From contig JAEEJN010000089.1 of NCBI GenBank assembly GCA_016281935.1, positions 79,993 through 143,992 on the forward strand: 64,000 nucleotides of DNA, written 5' to 3'. The DNA is from Bacillota bacterium (GTDB lineage: Bacteria; Bacillota; Clostridia; Christensenellales; UMGS416). The translations under genes were made by a program, and so were the position numbers. The notes below the pieces were generated by a model that worked only from the letters and a program-made list of their open reading frames with translations, was not told the origin of the DNA and did no database searches. Below, piece after piece: positions 27,188 to 35,314 of this stretch; position 1 is the first letter of the stretch, and each line of letters starts with the position of its first letter.

Positions 27188-28492
27188 CTATTGTCCCAGA
27201 AGAGCCATTGCTTCAGCAATCTTGGCTTCTGAAGTATCCAGGCAACGGAAGGCAAGGTCGGAATTATGAGCGCCTTCCGCATTTTCCACATAGCAGAAAT
27301 CAAAGAACCACTGAGCTTCTCTGTGGAGTGTACGGACCTGATTTAGTTCGTCTTCGCTCATTTTGCCTTCGTCGACTGCAGCGGTCAGAGCACTTTTGAG
27401 AGCGGAGAGTTTGTTGCCGACTTCCGTTTCCCTTGTGGTGACCCGTTCCTGAATCCGACGAACATAACTCTTCATATCCGGTTCATCATGGCACTGAGCA
27501 CATGTGGAAAGAAGCGTTTCGTTTTCGAGCGGGCTTACCAGAACGTGGCTGTGATAAACAGTACCGTCGTCTGCCATCTCCATGGGCATATGGCAGTCTG
27601 CGCAGCTCAGTACGCCTGCATGTTTTCCGAAAAGGAAGGTCTCCATTTCCGGATGCTGGGCTTTAAGCATGTGGGTGCCTGTGCCGGGCTGCTCCCAGTC
27701 ATAGAAGCCAACGGTGCCGTCAGGCAGGACCATATTGTTATAGTAGTCCAGTATCGCTTCCGGGGTCATCGTATCTTTTCCGGAATAAGGCATCATCGTT
27801 TCCTTGTCCGTCGGAGTGAAATAATACTCAATATGACACTGACCGCAGGAAAGAACAGACGGATCGATTGCGTCGGCATTGGCGCCGAGAGCTTTCGTGA
27901 CATAGCTGTGGGTTATCGTGATCTTACCGGCGTTGCCGGGGTCATTGCCATGACATGAATAGCAGGACACATTTTCTTCCATTTTTGCCAGGACTTCAGC
28001 GAAGTCCATGGTATATGCGGAAACACCCAGATCGTTCACCAGTTTAGTGAAGTTGGGGGTCTTGCACGTCAGACAGTTGGCCATGGGATGCGGACGTTCC
28101 GTTTTGGCAACGTCTTCGAGACAATATTCATGACCTCTGGCGGATCCGTAGTCTTTGGCAAAACCGTAACCCTGATAAATGTCGACAAGATAAGGATCCT
28201 GCTCAAGGTAGGAAATGACGTAGCTGTTGTCTTTGTTGGCTCCCATCGTAGCGACGATATACGGATAGATCTCAGACCAGTCCTGCGCATTGACCGTTCC
28301 GTCTTTGCTGGAAGGTGTGGGTGCATCTACATCCAGATAGGTGATATCTTCTCTGGAAAGAGGGCCCAGATCACCGCGGTTCTTCATGTGGTAGAGGATA
28401 TCGCCGCCAAACAGACCGGAGAGGAGAAGTGCGACAGCTGCAACGATCAGGGCTGAGATCACAAGCTTGAGAACCTGATTTCTTTTTTCCAT
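27188..28492 (-). CDS. nrfA: Ammonia-forming cytochrome c nitrite reductase
   Basis: A 434-residue pentahaem cytochrome. The catalytic haem has the NrfA-specific CXXCK motif (Cys140, Cys143, Lys144). Four CXXCH motifs follow: 177-181, 216-220, 297-301 and 331-335. It reduces nitrite to ammonium with six electrons outside the membrane. Residues 8-28 form one hydrophobic segment without a clear signal peptidase site, so it is probably anchored to the membrane. No nrfH is present. ATG at 28492 follows AAGGAG and lies 15 bp after rnfB, so it is an operon member. Confidence 0.95.
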   Translation of the reverse strand: MEKRNQVLKLVISALIVAAVALLLSGLFGGDILYHMKNRGDLGPLSREDITYLDVDAPTPSSKDGTVNAQDWSEIYPYIVATMGANKDNSYVISYLEQDPYLVDIYQGYGFAKDYGSARGHEYCLEDVAKTERPHPMANCLTCKTPNFTKLVNDLGVSAYTMDFAEVLAKMEENVSCYSCHGNDPGNAGKITITHSYVTKALGANADAIDPSVLSCGQCHIEYYFTPTDKETMMPYSGKDTMTPEAILDYYNNMVLPDGTVGFYDWEQPGTGTHMLKAQHPEMETFLFGKHAGVLSCADCHMPMEMADDGTVYHSHVLVSPLENETLLSTCAQCHDEPDMKSYVRRIQERVTTRETEVGNKLSALKSALTAAVDEGKMSEDELNQVRTLHREAQWFFDFCYVENAEGAHNSDLAFRCLDTSEAKIAEAMALLGQ

Positions 28493-28507
28493 GATTCCTC
28501 AGTCTCC

Positions 28508-29302
28508 TTATAGGGCGGTAATGACCTTGACGGGACACTTCTCGGCGCATTTGCCGCACAAAGTGCAGTTGGCATAGTTCACATGCGCGAGATTGTTGGT
28601 GACAGTGATGGCTTCGAACTCACACTGACGTGTACAGAGCATGCAGCCGATGCATCCTGCTGAACAAACCGCTTTGACCTGAGGGCCTCGGTCCCGGTTG
28701 GAGCACTGGACCCTAACGCGACGGCTTTCAGGTACCAGTTCAATCAGACCCTTGGGGCAGGCTTTGGCGCAAAGACCGCAGCCCACACATTTGCGTTCGT
28801 TCACAACGGCGACGCCGTCGACTACATGAATTGCATCGTTCGGACAGACAGATACACAGGAACCGAGTCCGAGACACCCGAAATCGCAGTCGGTGATGGA
28901 AAGACCGTTCAATGCAACACTGCGGCAGTCCATGACACCGACATAATTGCCTTGGTTCTTTGTGACTCCGCAGCTGCCTTTGCATCGTACAAAGGCGACT
29001 TTCCGTTCAGCCATTTCGGCATCTGTTCCCATGATTGCGGCAATCATTTCCGCGACAGGTTTTCCACCGACGGGGCAGGAGCCTGCAGGAGCTTCTCCTT
29101 TTGCAATAGCGGCTGCAAGCGCATCGCATCCGGCAAAACCGCAGGCGCCGCAGTTGTTTCCCGGAAGGCATTCACGGACGGCTGTTTCCCGTTCGTCAAC
29201 GTCTACATGGAACTTTTTGCCGGTCCAGACGAGGCCGATCCCAACGATTGCGCCGATCAGAGTGATGACGACGGTCGTGATGAGAATGATGTTTCCGTTC
29301 AT
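28508..29302 (-). CDS. rnfB: Rnf complex subunit B (Fe-S)
   Basis: A 264-residue protein with an N-terminal transmembrane segment (about 5-27), then the CLPGNNCGACGFAGC cluster motif. Further cysteines (GSCVSVCP) and ferredoxin-type CXXCXXCXXXCP motifs (KCVGCGLCAKACP, GCIGCMLCTRQC, NCTLCGKCAEKCP) follow. It is the cytoplasmic entry point for electrons from reduced ferredoxin in Rnf. The two or more cluster sets are normal for clostridial RnfB. nrfA follows after 15 bp. Confidence 0.95.
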   Translation of the reverse strand: MNGNIILITTVVITLIGAIVGIGLVWTGKKFHVDVDERETAVRECLPGNNCGACGFAGCDALAAAIAKGEAPAGSCPVGGKPVAEMIAAIMGTDAEMAERKVAFVRCKGSCGVTKNQGNYVGVMDCRSVALNGLSITDCDFGCLGLGSCVSVCPNDAIHVVDGVAVVNERKCVGCGLCAKACPKGLIELVPESRRVRVQCSNRDRGPQVKAVCSAGCIGCMLCTRQCEFEAITVTNNLAHVNYANCTLCGKCAEKCPVKVITAL

Positions 29303-29318
29303 GTTTCAGCCTCCTTTC

Positions 29319-29897
29319 CTAAAACGACAGCCCGGCGAAACCCATGAAGGCAATGGACATCAGGGCGGCTGCAATCATAACGATCGGAGCGCCGCGGAGA
29401 GGAGCCGGAAGGTCCTCTTCATTGATGCGGCTGCGGATACCGGCAAGGAGAACGATGGCCAATGTGAAGCCAAGGGCTGTTCCAAAGCCGGAGAGGACAC
29501 ACTGTAGGAAATTATATCCGTTCTGCACATTGGTCAGAGCTACGCCCAGAACAGCACAGTTGGTCGTGATCAGGGGGAGATAGATACCAAGGGCCTTGTA
29601 GACGGAAGGAGATGTTTTTTTCAGGAACATCTCAACGATCTGTACAAGAGCTGCGATCACGAGAATGAAGACGATCGTCTTCATATAGTCCATACCCAGA
29701 GGAGCAAGGACATGGTCATATACGAGACTGGCGACAGCGGATGCGATCGTCATGACGAAAATGACTGCCATGCCGAGGCTGGCGGAAGGCTTCATCGATT
29801 TGGACACGCCGAGGAAGGAGCAGATGCCCAGGAACTGATTCAGTACGACGTTGTTGATAAGTGCTCCGCCGATGATGAGAAGGATCAAGTCTTTCAT
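29319..29897 (-). CDS. rnfA: Rnf complex subunit A
   Basis: A 192-residue membrane subunit with about six transmembrane segments, similar to RnfE. The family segments NNVVLNQFLGICSFLGVSKS near the N-terminus and TNCAVLGVAL (about 111-120) carry the cysteines that bind the intramembrane Fe-S cluster shared with RnfE. The start overlaps the rnfE stop (ATGA). Confidence 0.95.
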   Translation of the reverse strand: MKDLILLIIGGALINNVVLNQFLGICSFLGVSKSMKPSASLGMAVIFVMTIASAVASLVYDHVLAPLGMDYMKTIVFILVIAALVQIVEMFLKKTSPSVYKALGIYLPLITTNCAVLGVALTNVQNGYNFLQCVLSGFGTALGFTLAIVLLAGIRSRINEEDLPAPLRGAPIVMIAAALMSIAFMGFAGLSF

Positions 29898-30580
29898 TTG
29901 CTTTCAACCTCCTCTTTTTTGCTGTCGCAGGCCAGGGAACATCCAGCACAGTTACCGTCGCATTCCTGTTCGACCAGCTGACGCTGTCTCGTTTTGATGC
30001 CTATGGCATTCATGATGATGATGAAGAAAGCGATGACCAGGAAGGCTCCCGGAGGCTGCACGAAAATGCCGATCGGATCCATGGACTTGGGAAGGATCTG
30101 ATAACCGAATGCGGTTCCGTTTCCGAGAACCTCTCTGAAAAGACCGGCCAGAGTCAGGGCAATCGTGAATCCAAGGCCCATACCAAGGCCGTCCATTACG
30201 GAGAGCACAGGCGTATGCTTGTTCGCATAGGCTTCCGCACGGCCGAGAATAATGCAGTTGACTACGATCAGCGGGATATAGATGCCAAGCGCTTCATAGA
30301 CCGAAGGAAGATACGCTTCCATAAGGAGTTCAGTCACCGTGACCAGAGATGCGACGATCACGATGTAACTGGGGAGACGCACCTGATCGGGGATCACTTT
30401 GCGCAGCCAGGAGATCACCAGGTTGGAAAGAATCAGTACGGCTGTTGTGGAAAGCCCCATGCCGATACCATTGATGGCTCTGGTAGAAACAGCTAGCGTC
30501 GGGCACATACCGAGCATGAGGACCAAGGTGGGGTTTTCCTTGATCAGACCGTTATACAGACGTTCAATGTATTTGTTCAT
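29894..30580 (-). CDS. rnfE: Rnf complex subunit E
   Basis: A 228-residue membrane subunit with about six transmembrane segments. PTLVLMLGMCPTLAVS and VVNCIILGRAEAYA are family signatures holding cluster cysteines. The C-terminus is extended and Cys-rich (QECDGNCAGCSLACDS), possibly binding metal; that tail is unusual. ATG at 30580 follows a G-rich site; the rnfD/G stop is 1 bp upstream. Confidence 0.94.
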   Translation of the reverse strand: MNKYIERLYNGLIKENPTLVLMLGMCPTLAVSTRAINGIGMGLSTTAVLILSNLVISWLRKVIPDQVRLPSYIVIVASLVTVTELLMEAYLPSVYEALGIYIPLIVVNCIILGRAEAYANKHTPVLSVMDGLGMGLGFTIALTLAGLFREVLGNGTAFGYQILPKSMDPIGIFVQPPGAFLVIAFFIIIMNAIGIKTRQRQLVEQECDGNCAGCSLACDSKKEEVESK

Positions 30581-30581
30581 C

Positions 30582-32147
30582 TTATGCCCCCTTGATCATG
30601 CTGTGGAAGAAGTCCAGAGCGGCATTCACTGCGTTCACGATCGCTTTGGAGGAGATGGTGGCGCCGGAGATTCCGTCGATTTCATTGTCCTTCGAACTTC
30701 CGCCATCCTTCAGAAGCTTCAGGAAAGCCGCGCTGCGTCCGTTGAACTGATCCTTGAAAAGGGGTTCGGCCGCAAGAGAACCTTTTCCGGGCGTTTCATG
30801 CAGTTCCGTAAAGGAGATGGAATTGATCGTACCGTCAGATGTAAGACCCACGGAAAGACCGATGTTGCCGTCATAGCCTTCAGCTGATGTGACGGCAATC
30901 GCATAACCGGCGGTATTGCCAGAATCATCTAGCCCCCGTACGACTTCATTGATCGTGACGCGGCCAAAATCATTCCCGTAAATCTGCCCTTTGATCTCCT
31001 GAGCTTCAGGAACGGCTTCAAACGTGACGGCACCGGGAACGACTTCCTGATATGCGGCCCAGGCGGCTTTTTCCTTCTGCTCGTCGATCGTATCTTTCGT
31101 CATGGAGAATACTCCGCTCAGGGCGACGCCTGCGATCAGTGCGATCAGCGTGAGAGCGACCACAGGCTTGGGAATGCGCTGAAGGAAAGGCTTGGCCGGT
31201 TCGCCGGAAAGCTTCGCCAGAGCACTGCGCCGGAAGGCGTAGGGCTTGGAGATGATATAAGTATCGATCAGCGGAACGAAAAGGTTCGCGATGATGATGG
31301 AATAGGAGAACGAGTCCGCGGAAGATCCGTAGATACGGAACAGAGCTCCGAGAACACCGATCAGGACTCCGTAGACTGTCTGTCCGAGACGGCTGACAGG
31401 CGACGTCACATAGTCGGTTGCCATGAAGAACGCGCCGAGAACGACTCCGCCGCCGCACAGATGAGCGGCAAGGAATGCGGGATCGAACCCCTGTCCTCCG
31501 AAGATCCCCATGATCAGCGTGAAGGCGATGAGAACGGAGAAGCAGATTTGTCCATGGATGATGTCCATCGACCAGAGGAAAAGCCCTCCGATGAGAAGCG
31601 CAAGGATGGAAGAACCGATGATGCCGTTGGAAGTCCCAAGGAACATCTCCGTGACGTTGACGGCACGGCCGGCCAGAAGTTCCGCCGTGGGTGTGGCTGC
31701 TGATACACCGTCTACCGTAAACCGCGTCATGGCTCCGGAGAAGGAGATGAGCAGGAAGCAGCGCGCAGCCAGGGCCGGGTTCACAAAGTTCTTGCCCAGT
31801 CCGCCGAAGGCGCACTTGACGACGAGTATCGCAAAAACGGAACCGAGGATCGGACAATACAGCGGAGTATCGGGAGAGAGGGTGAGGGCCAGCATAAGAC
31901 CTGTGACCAATGCGCTTCCGTCTTTCCACGTGTCCGGTTTGTGACAGAGTTTGTCAAACACGAATTCCGTGGCGACAGCTGTCAGTACGGATGCGAGTAT
32001 CACCCAAAGCGCTTTGAGCCCATAGACACAAACGCCGACTGCTGCAGCGGGAACGAGAGACAGGAAGACCACGTGCATGATGTACCGCGTGGTCCAACGA
32101 TCTCTGACGTGCGGACCGGAGGAAAGATTCAATGTCATATTCATCAT
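30582..32147 (-). CDS. Rnf complex subunits D and G fused
   Basis: One 521-residue reading frame holds two Rnf subunits. Residues 1 to about 315 are RnfD: multiple membrane segments, GGLGKNFVNPALAARC and the covalent FMN site region VDGVSAATP with Thr152. From about 325 a new membrane segment (PKPVVALTLIALIAGVALSG) opens RnfG: an extracytoplasmic domain ending in DGISGATISS, the second covalent FMN site at Thr497. No stop or start signal separates them. The gene overlaps rnfC (ATGA). No separate rnfG exists in the operon, so the fusion is functional in place of both. Confidence 0.92.
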   Translation of the reverse strand: MMNMTLNLSSGPHVRDRWTTRYIMHVVFLSLVPAAAVGVCVYGLKALWVILASVLTAVATEFVFDKLCHKPDTWKDGSALVTGLMLALTLSPDTPLYCPILGSVFAILVVKCAFGGLGKNFVNPALAARCFLLISFSGAMTRFTVDGVSAATPTAELLAGRAVNVTEMFLGTSNGIIGSSILALLIGGLFLWSMDIIHGQICFSVLIAFTLIMGIFGGQGFDPAFLAAHLCGGGVVLGAFFMATDYVTSPVSRLGQTVYGVLIGVLGALFRIYGSSADSFSYSIIIANLFVPLIDTYIISKPYAFRRSALAKLSGEPAKPFLQRIPKPVVALTLIALIAGVALSGVFSMTKDTIDEQKEKAAWAAYQEVVPGAVTFEAVPEAQEIKGQIYGNDFGRVTINEVVRGLDDSGNTAGYAIAVTSAEGYDGNIGLSVGLTSDGTINSISFTELHETPGKGSLAAEPLFKDQFNGRSAAFLKLLKDGGSSKDNEIDGISGATISSKAIVNAVNAALDFFHSMIKGA

Positions 32148-33499
32148 TTGCCTCCCGCCTGCGCCACCGCGGCGCGTTTGATTGCTGTGATCTCTGCTTT
32201 TGCCTGCTTAAAGGTCTGTGTCAGGGGACGTTTGGCCGGGCAGATATAGGTGCATGAACCGCAGGCTACACATTCAAGACCGTAGAGCTTTTTTTCATAA
32301 CGCTCGTAGTCTTTGGCTTCCGCCGCTTCCGCCAGAAGCTGAGGAAGCAGCCCGGCGGGACAAACCGTAGTGCAGCGTCCGCAGTGCAGGCATGCTGTCA
32401 TCTGAGCCTGAGCCTTTTCGGCGGGATCGCTTCCCAGGAGCGTGATGCCGTTGGTCGTCTTTTGAACATTGACCTTGAGACTGCCGACAGCAAAGCCCAT
32501 CATGGGACCGCCGGAGAGGGCTTTCTTCAGATCCACATTATCCTTAAGACCGCCACAGGCCTCAACAAGTTCTTCAAATGAAGTACCGTCCCGGACTATA
32601 AAATTGCCGGGTTTCTTCACGGCGTCGCCGCTGACAGTCAGGACATGACGGAACAGGGGTTCGTTGTGAGCGACTGCGCGTTCGATCGCATAGAGTGTGC
32701 CAACGTTGTCCACGATGCAGCCGACATCTGCAGGCAGCTTGGCTACCGGATAGTCGACGCCTGCAATCACGGTGATAAGATTATGCTCACCGCCCTGAGG
32801 ATATTTGGTGCGGAGCACGACAACGTCGATCTTGTCCTCTCCAGCGCAGGCCGATTTCATGGCAGTAATGGCTTCGGGCTTGTTGTCTTCGATGCCGATA
32901 TAACCGCGTGCATTGGGGAACAGACGGAGGACCAGTTTGATGCCGTCCACGATTGCTTTGGGTTCTTCCCGCATGAGCTGATCATTGCAGGTCAGATAAG
33001 GTTCGCACTCGGCTCCGTTTGCGATGACATAGCGGATCGCCTCGGGATCACGGGGCTTCAGTTTGACATGGGTGGGGAAACCTGCGCCGCCCAGACCGAC
33101 GATTCCTGCAGCCTGGATGCGGTTCAGGATCTCATCGTTGGACAGAGAAGATGCGTCTTCTTCCTGTCCGAGCCCTTCGATGGGGGTGAACAGTCCGTCG
33201 TTGTCTACGACGATGCATTCGGCCATCGCCCCTGAGATGATCCGCCGCTTTTCAACGGCTTTGACTGTTCCCGAACAGGAACAGATGATGTTGGCAGAAA
33301 CAAACCCGTCTGCCTGAGCTATGATCTGACCGACCTGTACTGCGTCGCCCTTTTTGACGATCGCCTTGGCAGGTTTTCCGATATGCTGGGCTACAGGGAA
33401 TACCATTTCGCCCTTGGGATCGAAGCTGCGCAGCGGTACTTCCCTGGCCAGACGCTTCTGGTCGTTGGGATGAACCCCGCCGCGGAACGTGTCGCGCAT
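32144..33499 (-). CDS. rnfC: Rnf complex subunit C
   Basis: A 451-residue cytoplasmic subunit that carries FMN and the NADH site, related to Nqo1/NuoF. GGVHPNDQK at the N-terminus, the glycine-rich GIVGLGGAGFPTHVK (about 127-141) for FMN/NADH, and two 4Fe-4S motifs CLHCGRCTTVCP and CVACGSCTYICP. ATG at 33499 follows GGAGGAGG. It is the first gene of the operon. Confidence 0.95.
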   Translation of the reverse strand: MRDTFRGGVHPNDQKRLAREVPLRSFDPKGEMVFPVAQHIGKPAKAIVKKGDAVQVGQIIAQADGFVSANIICSCSGTVKAVEKRRIISGAMAECIVVDNDGLFTPIEGLGQEEDASSLSNDEILNRIQAAGIVGLGGAGFPTHVKLKPRDPEAIRYVIANGAECEPYLTCNDQLMREEPKAIVDGIKLVLRLFPNARGYIGIEDNKPEAITAMKSACAGEDKIDVVVLRTKYPQGGEHNLITVIAGVDYPVAKLPADVGCIVDNVGTLYAIERAVAHNEPLFRHVLTVSGDAVKKPGNFIVRDGTSFEELVEACGGLKDNVDLKKALSGGPMMGFAVGSLKVNVQKTTNGITLLGSDPAEKAQAQMTACLHCGRCTTVCPAGLLPQLLAEAAEAKDYERYEKKLYGLECVACGSCTYICPAKRPLTQTFKQAKAEITAIKRAAVAQAGGK

Positions 33500-33521
33500 A
33501 AAGACCTCGCCTCCTCCGGTT

Positions 33522-33550
33522 ATTACAACGTGTTTTCGTTTTCATATCAA
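33522..33550 (-). promoter_or_regulatory. Promoter of the rnf-nrf operon
   Basis: On the minus strand TTGATA (33550-33545), a 17-bp spacer and TGTAAT (33527-33522). The predicted start near 33515 leaves a short leader with the GGAGGAGG site. An AT-rich palindrome (TTTATATATAAA, 33577-33588) lies about 27 bp upstream of the -35. Confidence 0.55.
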
Positions 33551-33733
33551 GCGGTTTGATCCGTGGGCAGAGACCGTTTATATATAAAAACTCATCCTAC
33601 TGATCGTATCATGTTATGGCGTTTTTGTAAACCTAGAATCCCCGAAAAAGCATGGATTTCAGATCACAAAAAACGACGGTTCCATCATCTGTCCAGACAA
33701 GACCGGAACACCGAATCCGGGCACGTACACTGC

Positions 33734-33762
33734 TGGACGGCCCAGCTGTCTTTTGCTATAAT
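33734..33762 (+). promoter_or_regulatory. Promoter of the Dabb-domain gene
   Basis: TATAAT at 33757-33762 with TGGACG at 33734-33739, a 17-bp spacer. The -35 is a partial match. Confidence 0.55.
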
Positions 33763-33799
33763 GGACAAGAATCGGATGATTGGAGAAAGGAGAATCGAC

Positions 33800-34087
33800 A
33801 TGATCCGACACATCGTGCTGTTTAAGATCAAAGAAGAATACAAACAGGAGATCCCGCAGCTTGTCCGTAACTTTGAAGGTATGAAAGGCCGGATAGAAGG
33901 GCTAATCGATCTGGAAGCGGGTCAGGATATCCTTCACAGTGAACGATCCTATGACCTTGCGCTCATCACTCTGTTCAGGGACCGCGAATCTTTCGATGCA
34001 TATCAGACTCACCCTGTCCATATGCCCGTGAAAAAGAGAATGCATGAGGTCCGCAGCGGTTCAGTCGCCTGCGATTTTGAGATCTGA
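33800..34087 (+). CDS. Dabb-domain (stress-responsive alpha/beta barrel) protein
   Basis: A 95-residue protein starting MIRHIVLFKIKEE, the Dabb signature of a dimeric alpha-beta barrel with a conserved His at residue 3. The C-terminal part (YQTHPVHMPVKKRM) is typical. ATG at 33800 follows AAAGGAGAA; the longer upstream frame is not coding. Members include stress proteins and cyclases. The specific function is unknown. It is a single gene with its own promoter and terminators. Confidence 0.85.
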   Translation: MIRHIVLFKIKEEYKQEIPQLVRNFEGMKGRIEGLIDLEAGQDILHSERSYDLALITLFRDRESFDAYQTHPVHMPVKKRMHEVRSGSVACDFEI

Positions 34088-34101
34088 AGCCGAAAATGAA
34101 C

Positions 34102-34126
34102 GATCCTGTATGGAAAAGACAGGATC
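34102..34126. repeat. Inverted repeat downstream of Dabb gene
   Basis: GATCCTGT and ACAGGATC separated by nine bases; no T run follows. First of three hairpins in this gap. Confidence 0.5.
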
Positions 34127-34141
34127 CCATATCTGAAAATG

Positions 34142-34173
34142 AAAACGGTGCGCTTTTCCGGCTGCACCGTTTT
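34142..34173. terminator. Bidirectional terminator
   Basis: AAAACGGTGC (34142-34151) and GCACCGTTTT (34164-34173), with A and T tracts on either end, between convergent genes. Confidence 0.7.
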
Positions 34174-34195
34174 GCTGTATTTCCGCTGCAAGATC

Positions 34196-34228
34196 AAAAA
34201 ACCGGTCCGAGAAACCCGGACCGGTTTT
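34196..34228. terminator. Bidirectional terminator before GGGtGRT gene end
   Basis: AAAAA, ACCGGTCCG and CGGACCGGTTTT form a strong stem over 34201-34225. It would stop both the Dabb transcript and the GGGtGRT transcript. Confidence 0.85.
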
Positions 34229-34280
34229 GCGGTATTCATGACCCTATTCGGATCACTTGCCATATACTTTGGAAAATATG

Positions 34281-35297
34281 TTATTTCTGAGCTTCTTCAA
34301 CTGCCACGGCCACAGCCACAGTCGCGCCGACCATGGGGTTGTTGCCCATGCCCAGGAAGCCCATCATCTCAACATGCGCAGGCACGGAGGAAGAGCCGGC
34401 AAACTGAGCATCGGAATGCATGCGGCCCATGGTGTCGGTCATGCCGTAGGAAGCGGGGCCGGCGGCCATGTTGTCGGGATGCAGAGTACGGCCGGTGCCG
34501 CCGCCGGAAGCAACGGAGAAATACTTCTTGCCGGCTTCCCAGCGCTCTTTCTTATAGGTTCCGGCAACGGGATGCTGGAAGCGGGTGGGGTTGGTAGAGT
34601 TGCCGGTGATGGAAACATCAGCGTTTTCATGCCACATGATGGCTACACCTTCACGGACATCATCCGCACCGTAGCAGCGGACCTTGGCACGGTCACCGGT
34701 GGAATAGGGGGTCTCATTCACGATGGTCAGAGCATGATCTTCCTTCACGTCAGCGGAAAGATAATCATACTTGGTCTGCACATAGGTGAAACCGTTGATG
34801 CGGCTGATGATCATGGCCGCATCCTTGCCCAGGCCGTTCAGGATGACGCGAAGGGGCTTGGTGCGTACTTTGTTGGCGTTCAGAGCGATCTTGATGGCGC
34901 CTTCCGCAGCAGCGAAGGACTCATGACCGGCGAGGAACGCGAAACACTCGGTATCCTCTTCCAGAAGACGGGCACCGAGATTGCCGTGTCCGATGCCGAC
35001 CTGACGCTGGTCTGCTACGGAACCGGGAATGCAGAAGGCCTGCAGGCCGATGCCGATCATACGGGCAGCTTCAGCAGCAGTCTTGACGCCTTCCTTCAGG
35101 GCGATGGCGGCACCGAGTTCATAAGCCCATTTCGCGTTTTCGAAGCAGATGGGCTGAGTGCTTTCTACGATCTTATAGGCGTCTACGCCTTTGGAGTTGT
35201 TGAAGGCTTTGACTTCGTCAAAATCCTTAAAGCCATATTTGTCCAGGATCGGCTGGATCTGGGGCATACGACCGTCATAATTCTCAAACAGAGCCAT
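34281..35297 (-). CDS. GGGtGRT protein
   Basis: A 338-residue protein with the name-giving motif GGGTGRT at residues 265-271. Other conserved-looking parts: VADQRQVGIGHGNLGARLL and FLAGHESFAAAEG (about 95-134). It has no signal peptide or membrane segment. The function is not established; genes of this family occur in anaerobes beside a NifU/IscU-like scaffold, as here, which suggests a role in Fe-S or other metal cofactor work. Codons are strongly biased to C-ending and major forms, which suggests high expression. Separated from the scaffold gene by 17 bp. Confidence 0.85.
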   Translation of the reverse strand: MALFENYDGRMPQIQPILDKYGFKDFDEVKAFNNSKGVDAYKIVESTQPICFENAKWAYELGAAIALKEGVKTAAEAARMIGIGLQAFCIPGSVADQRQVGIGHGNLGARLLEEDTECFAFLAGHESFAAAEGAIKIALNANKVRTKPLRVILNGLGKDAAMIISRINGFTYVQTKYDYLSADVKEDHALTIVNETPYSTGDRAKVRCYGADDVREGVAIMWHENADVSITGNSTNPTRFQHPVAGTYKKERWEAGKKYFSVASGGGTGRTLHPDNMAAGPASYGMTDTMGRMHSDAQFAGSSSVPAHVEMMGFLGMGNNPMVGATVAVAVAVEEAQK

Positions 35298-35314
35298 AAT
35301 TGCGCACCTCCTGT

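Noticed and set aside
33577..33588. AT-rich palindrome upstream of the rnf promoter as an operator
   Set aside because: TTTATATATAAA is a simple-sequence palindrome that can arise by chance in AT-rich leaders; no second copy seen.
33563..33799. N-terminal extension of the Dabb frame
   Set aside because: The Dabb domain begins at MIRHIVLF with its own ribosome binding site; the upstream part includes a TATAAT promoter.
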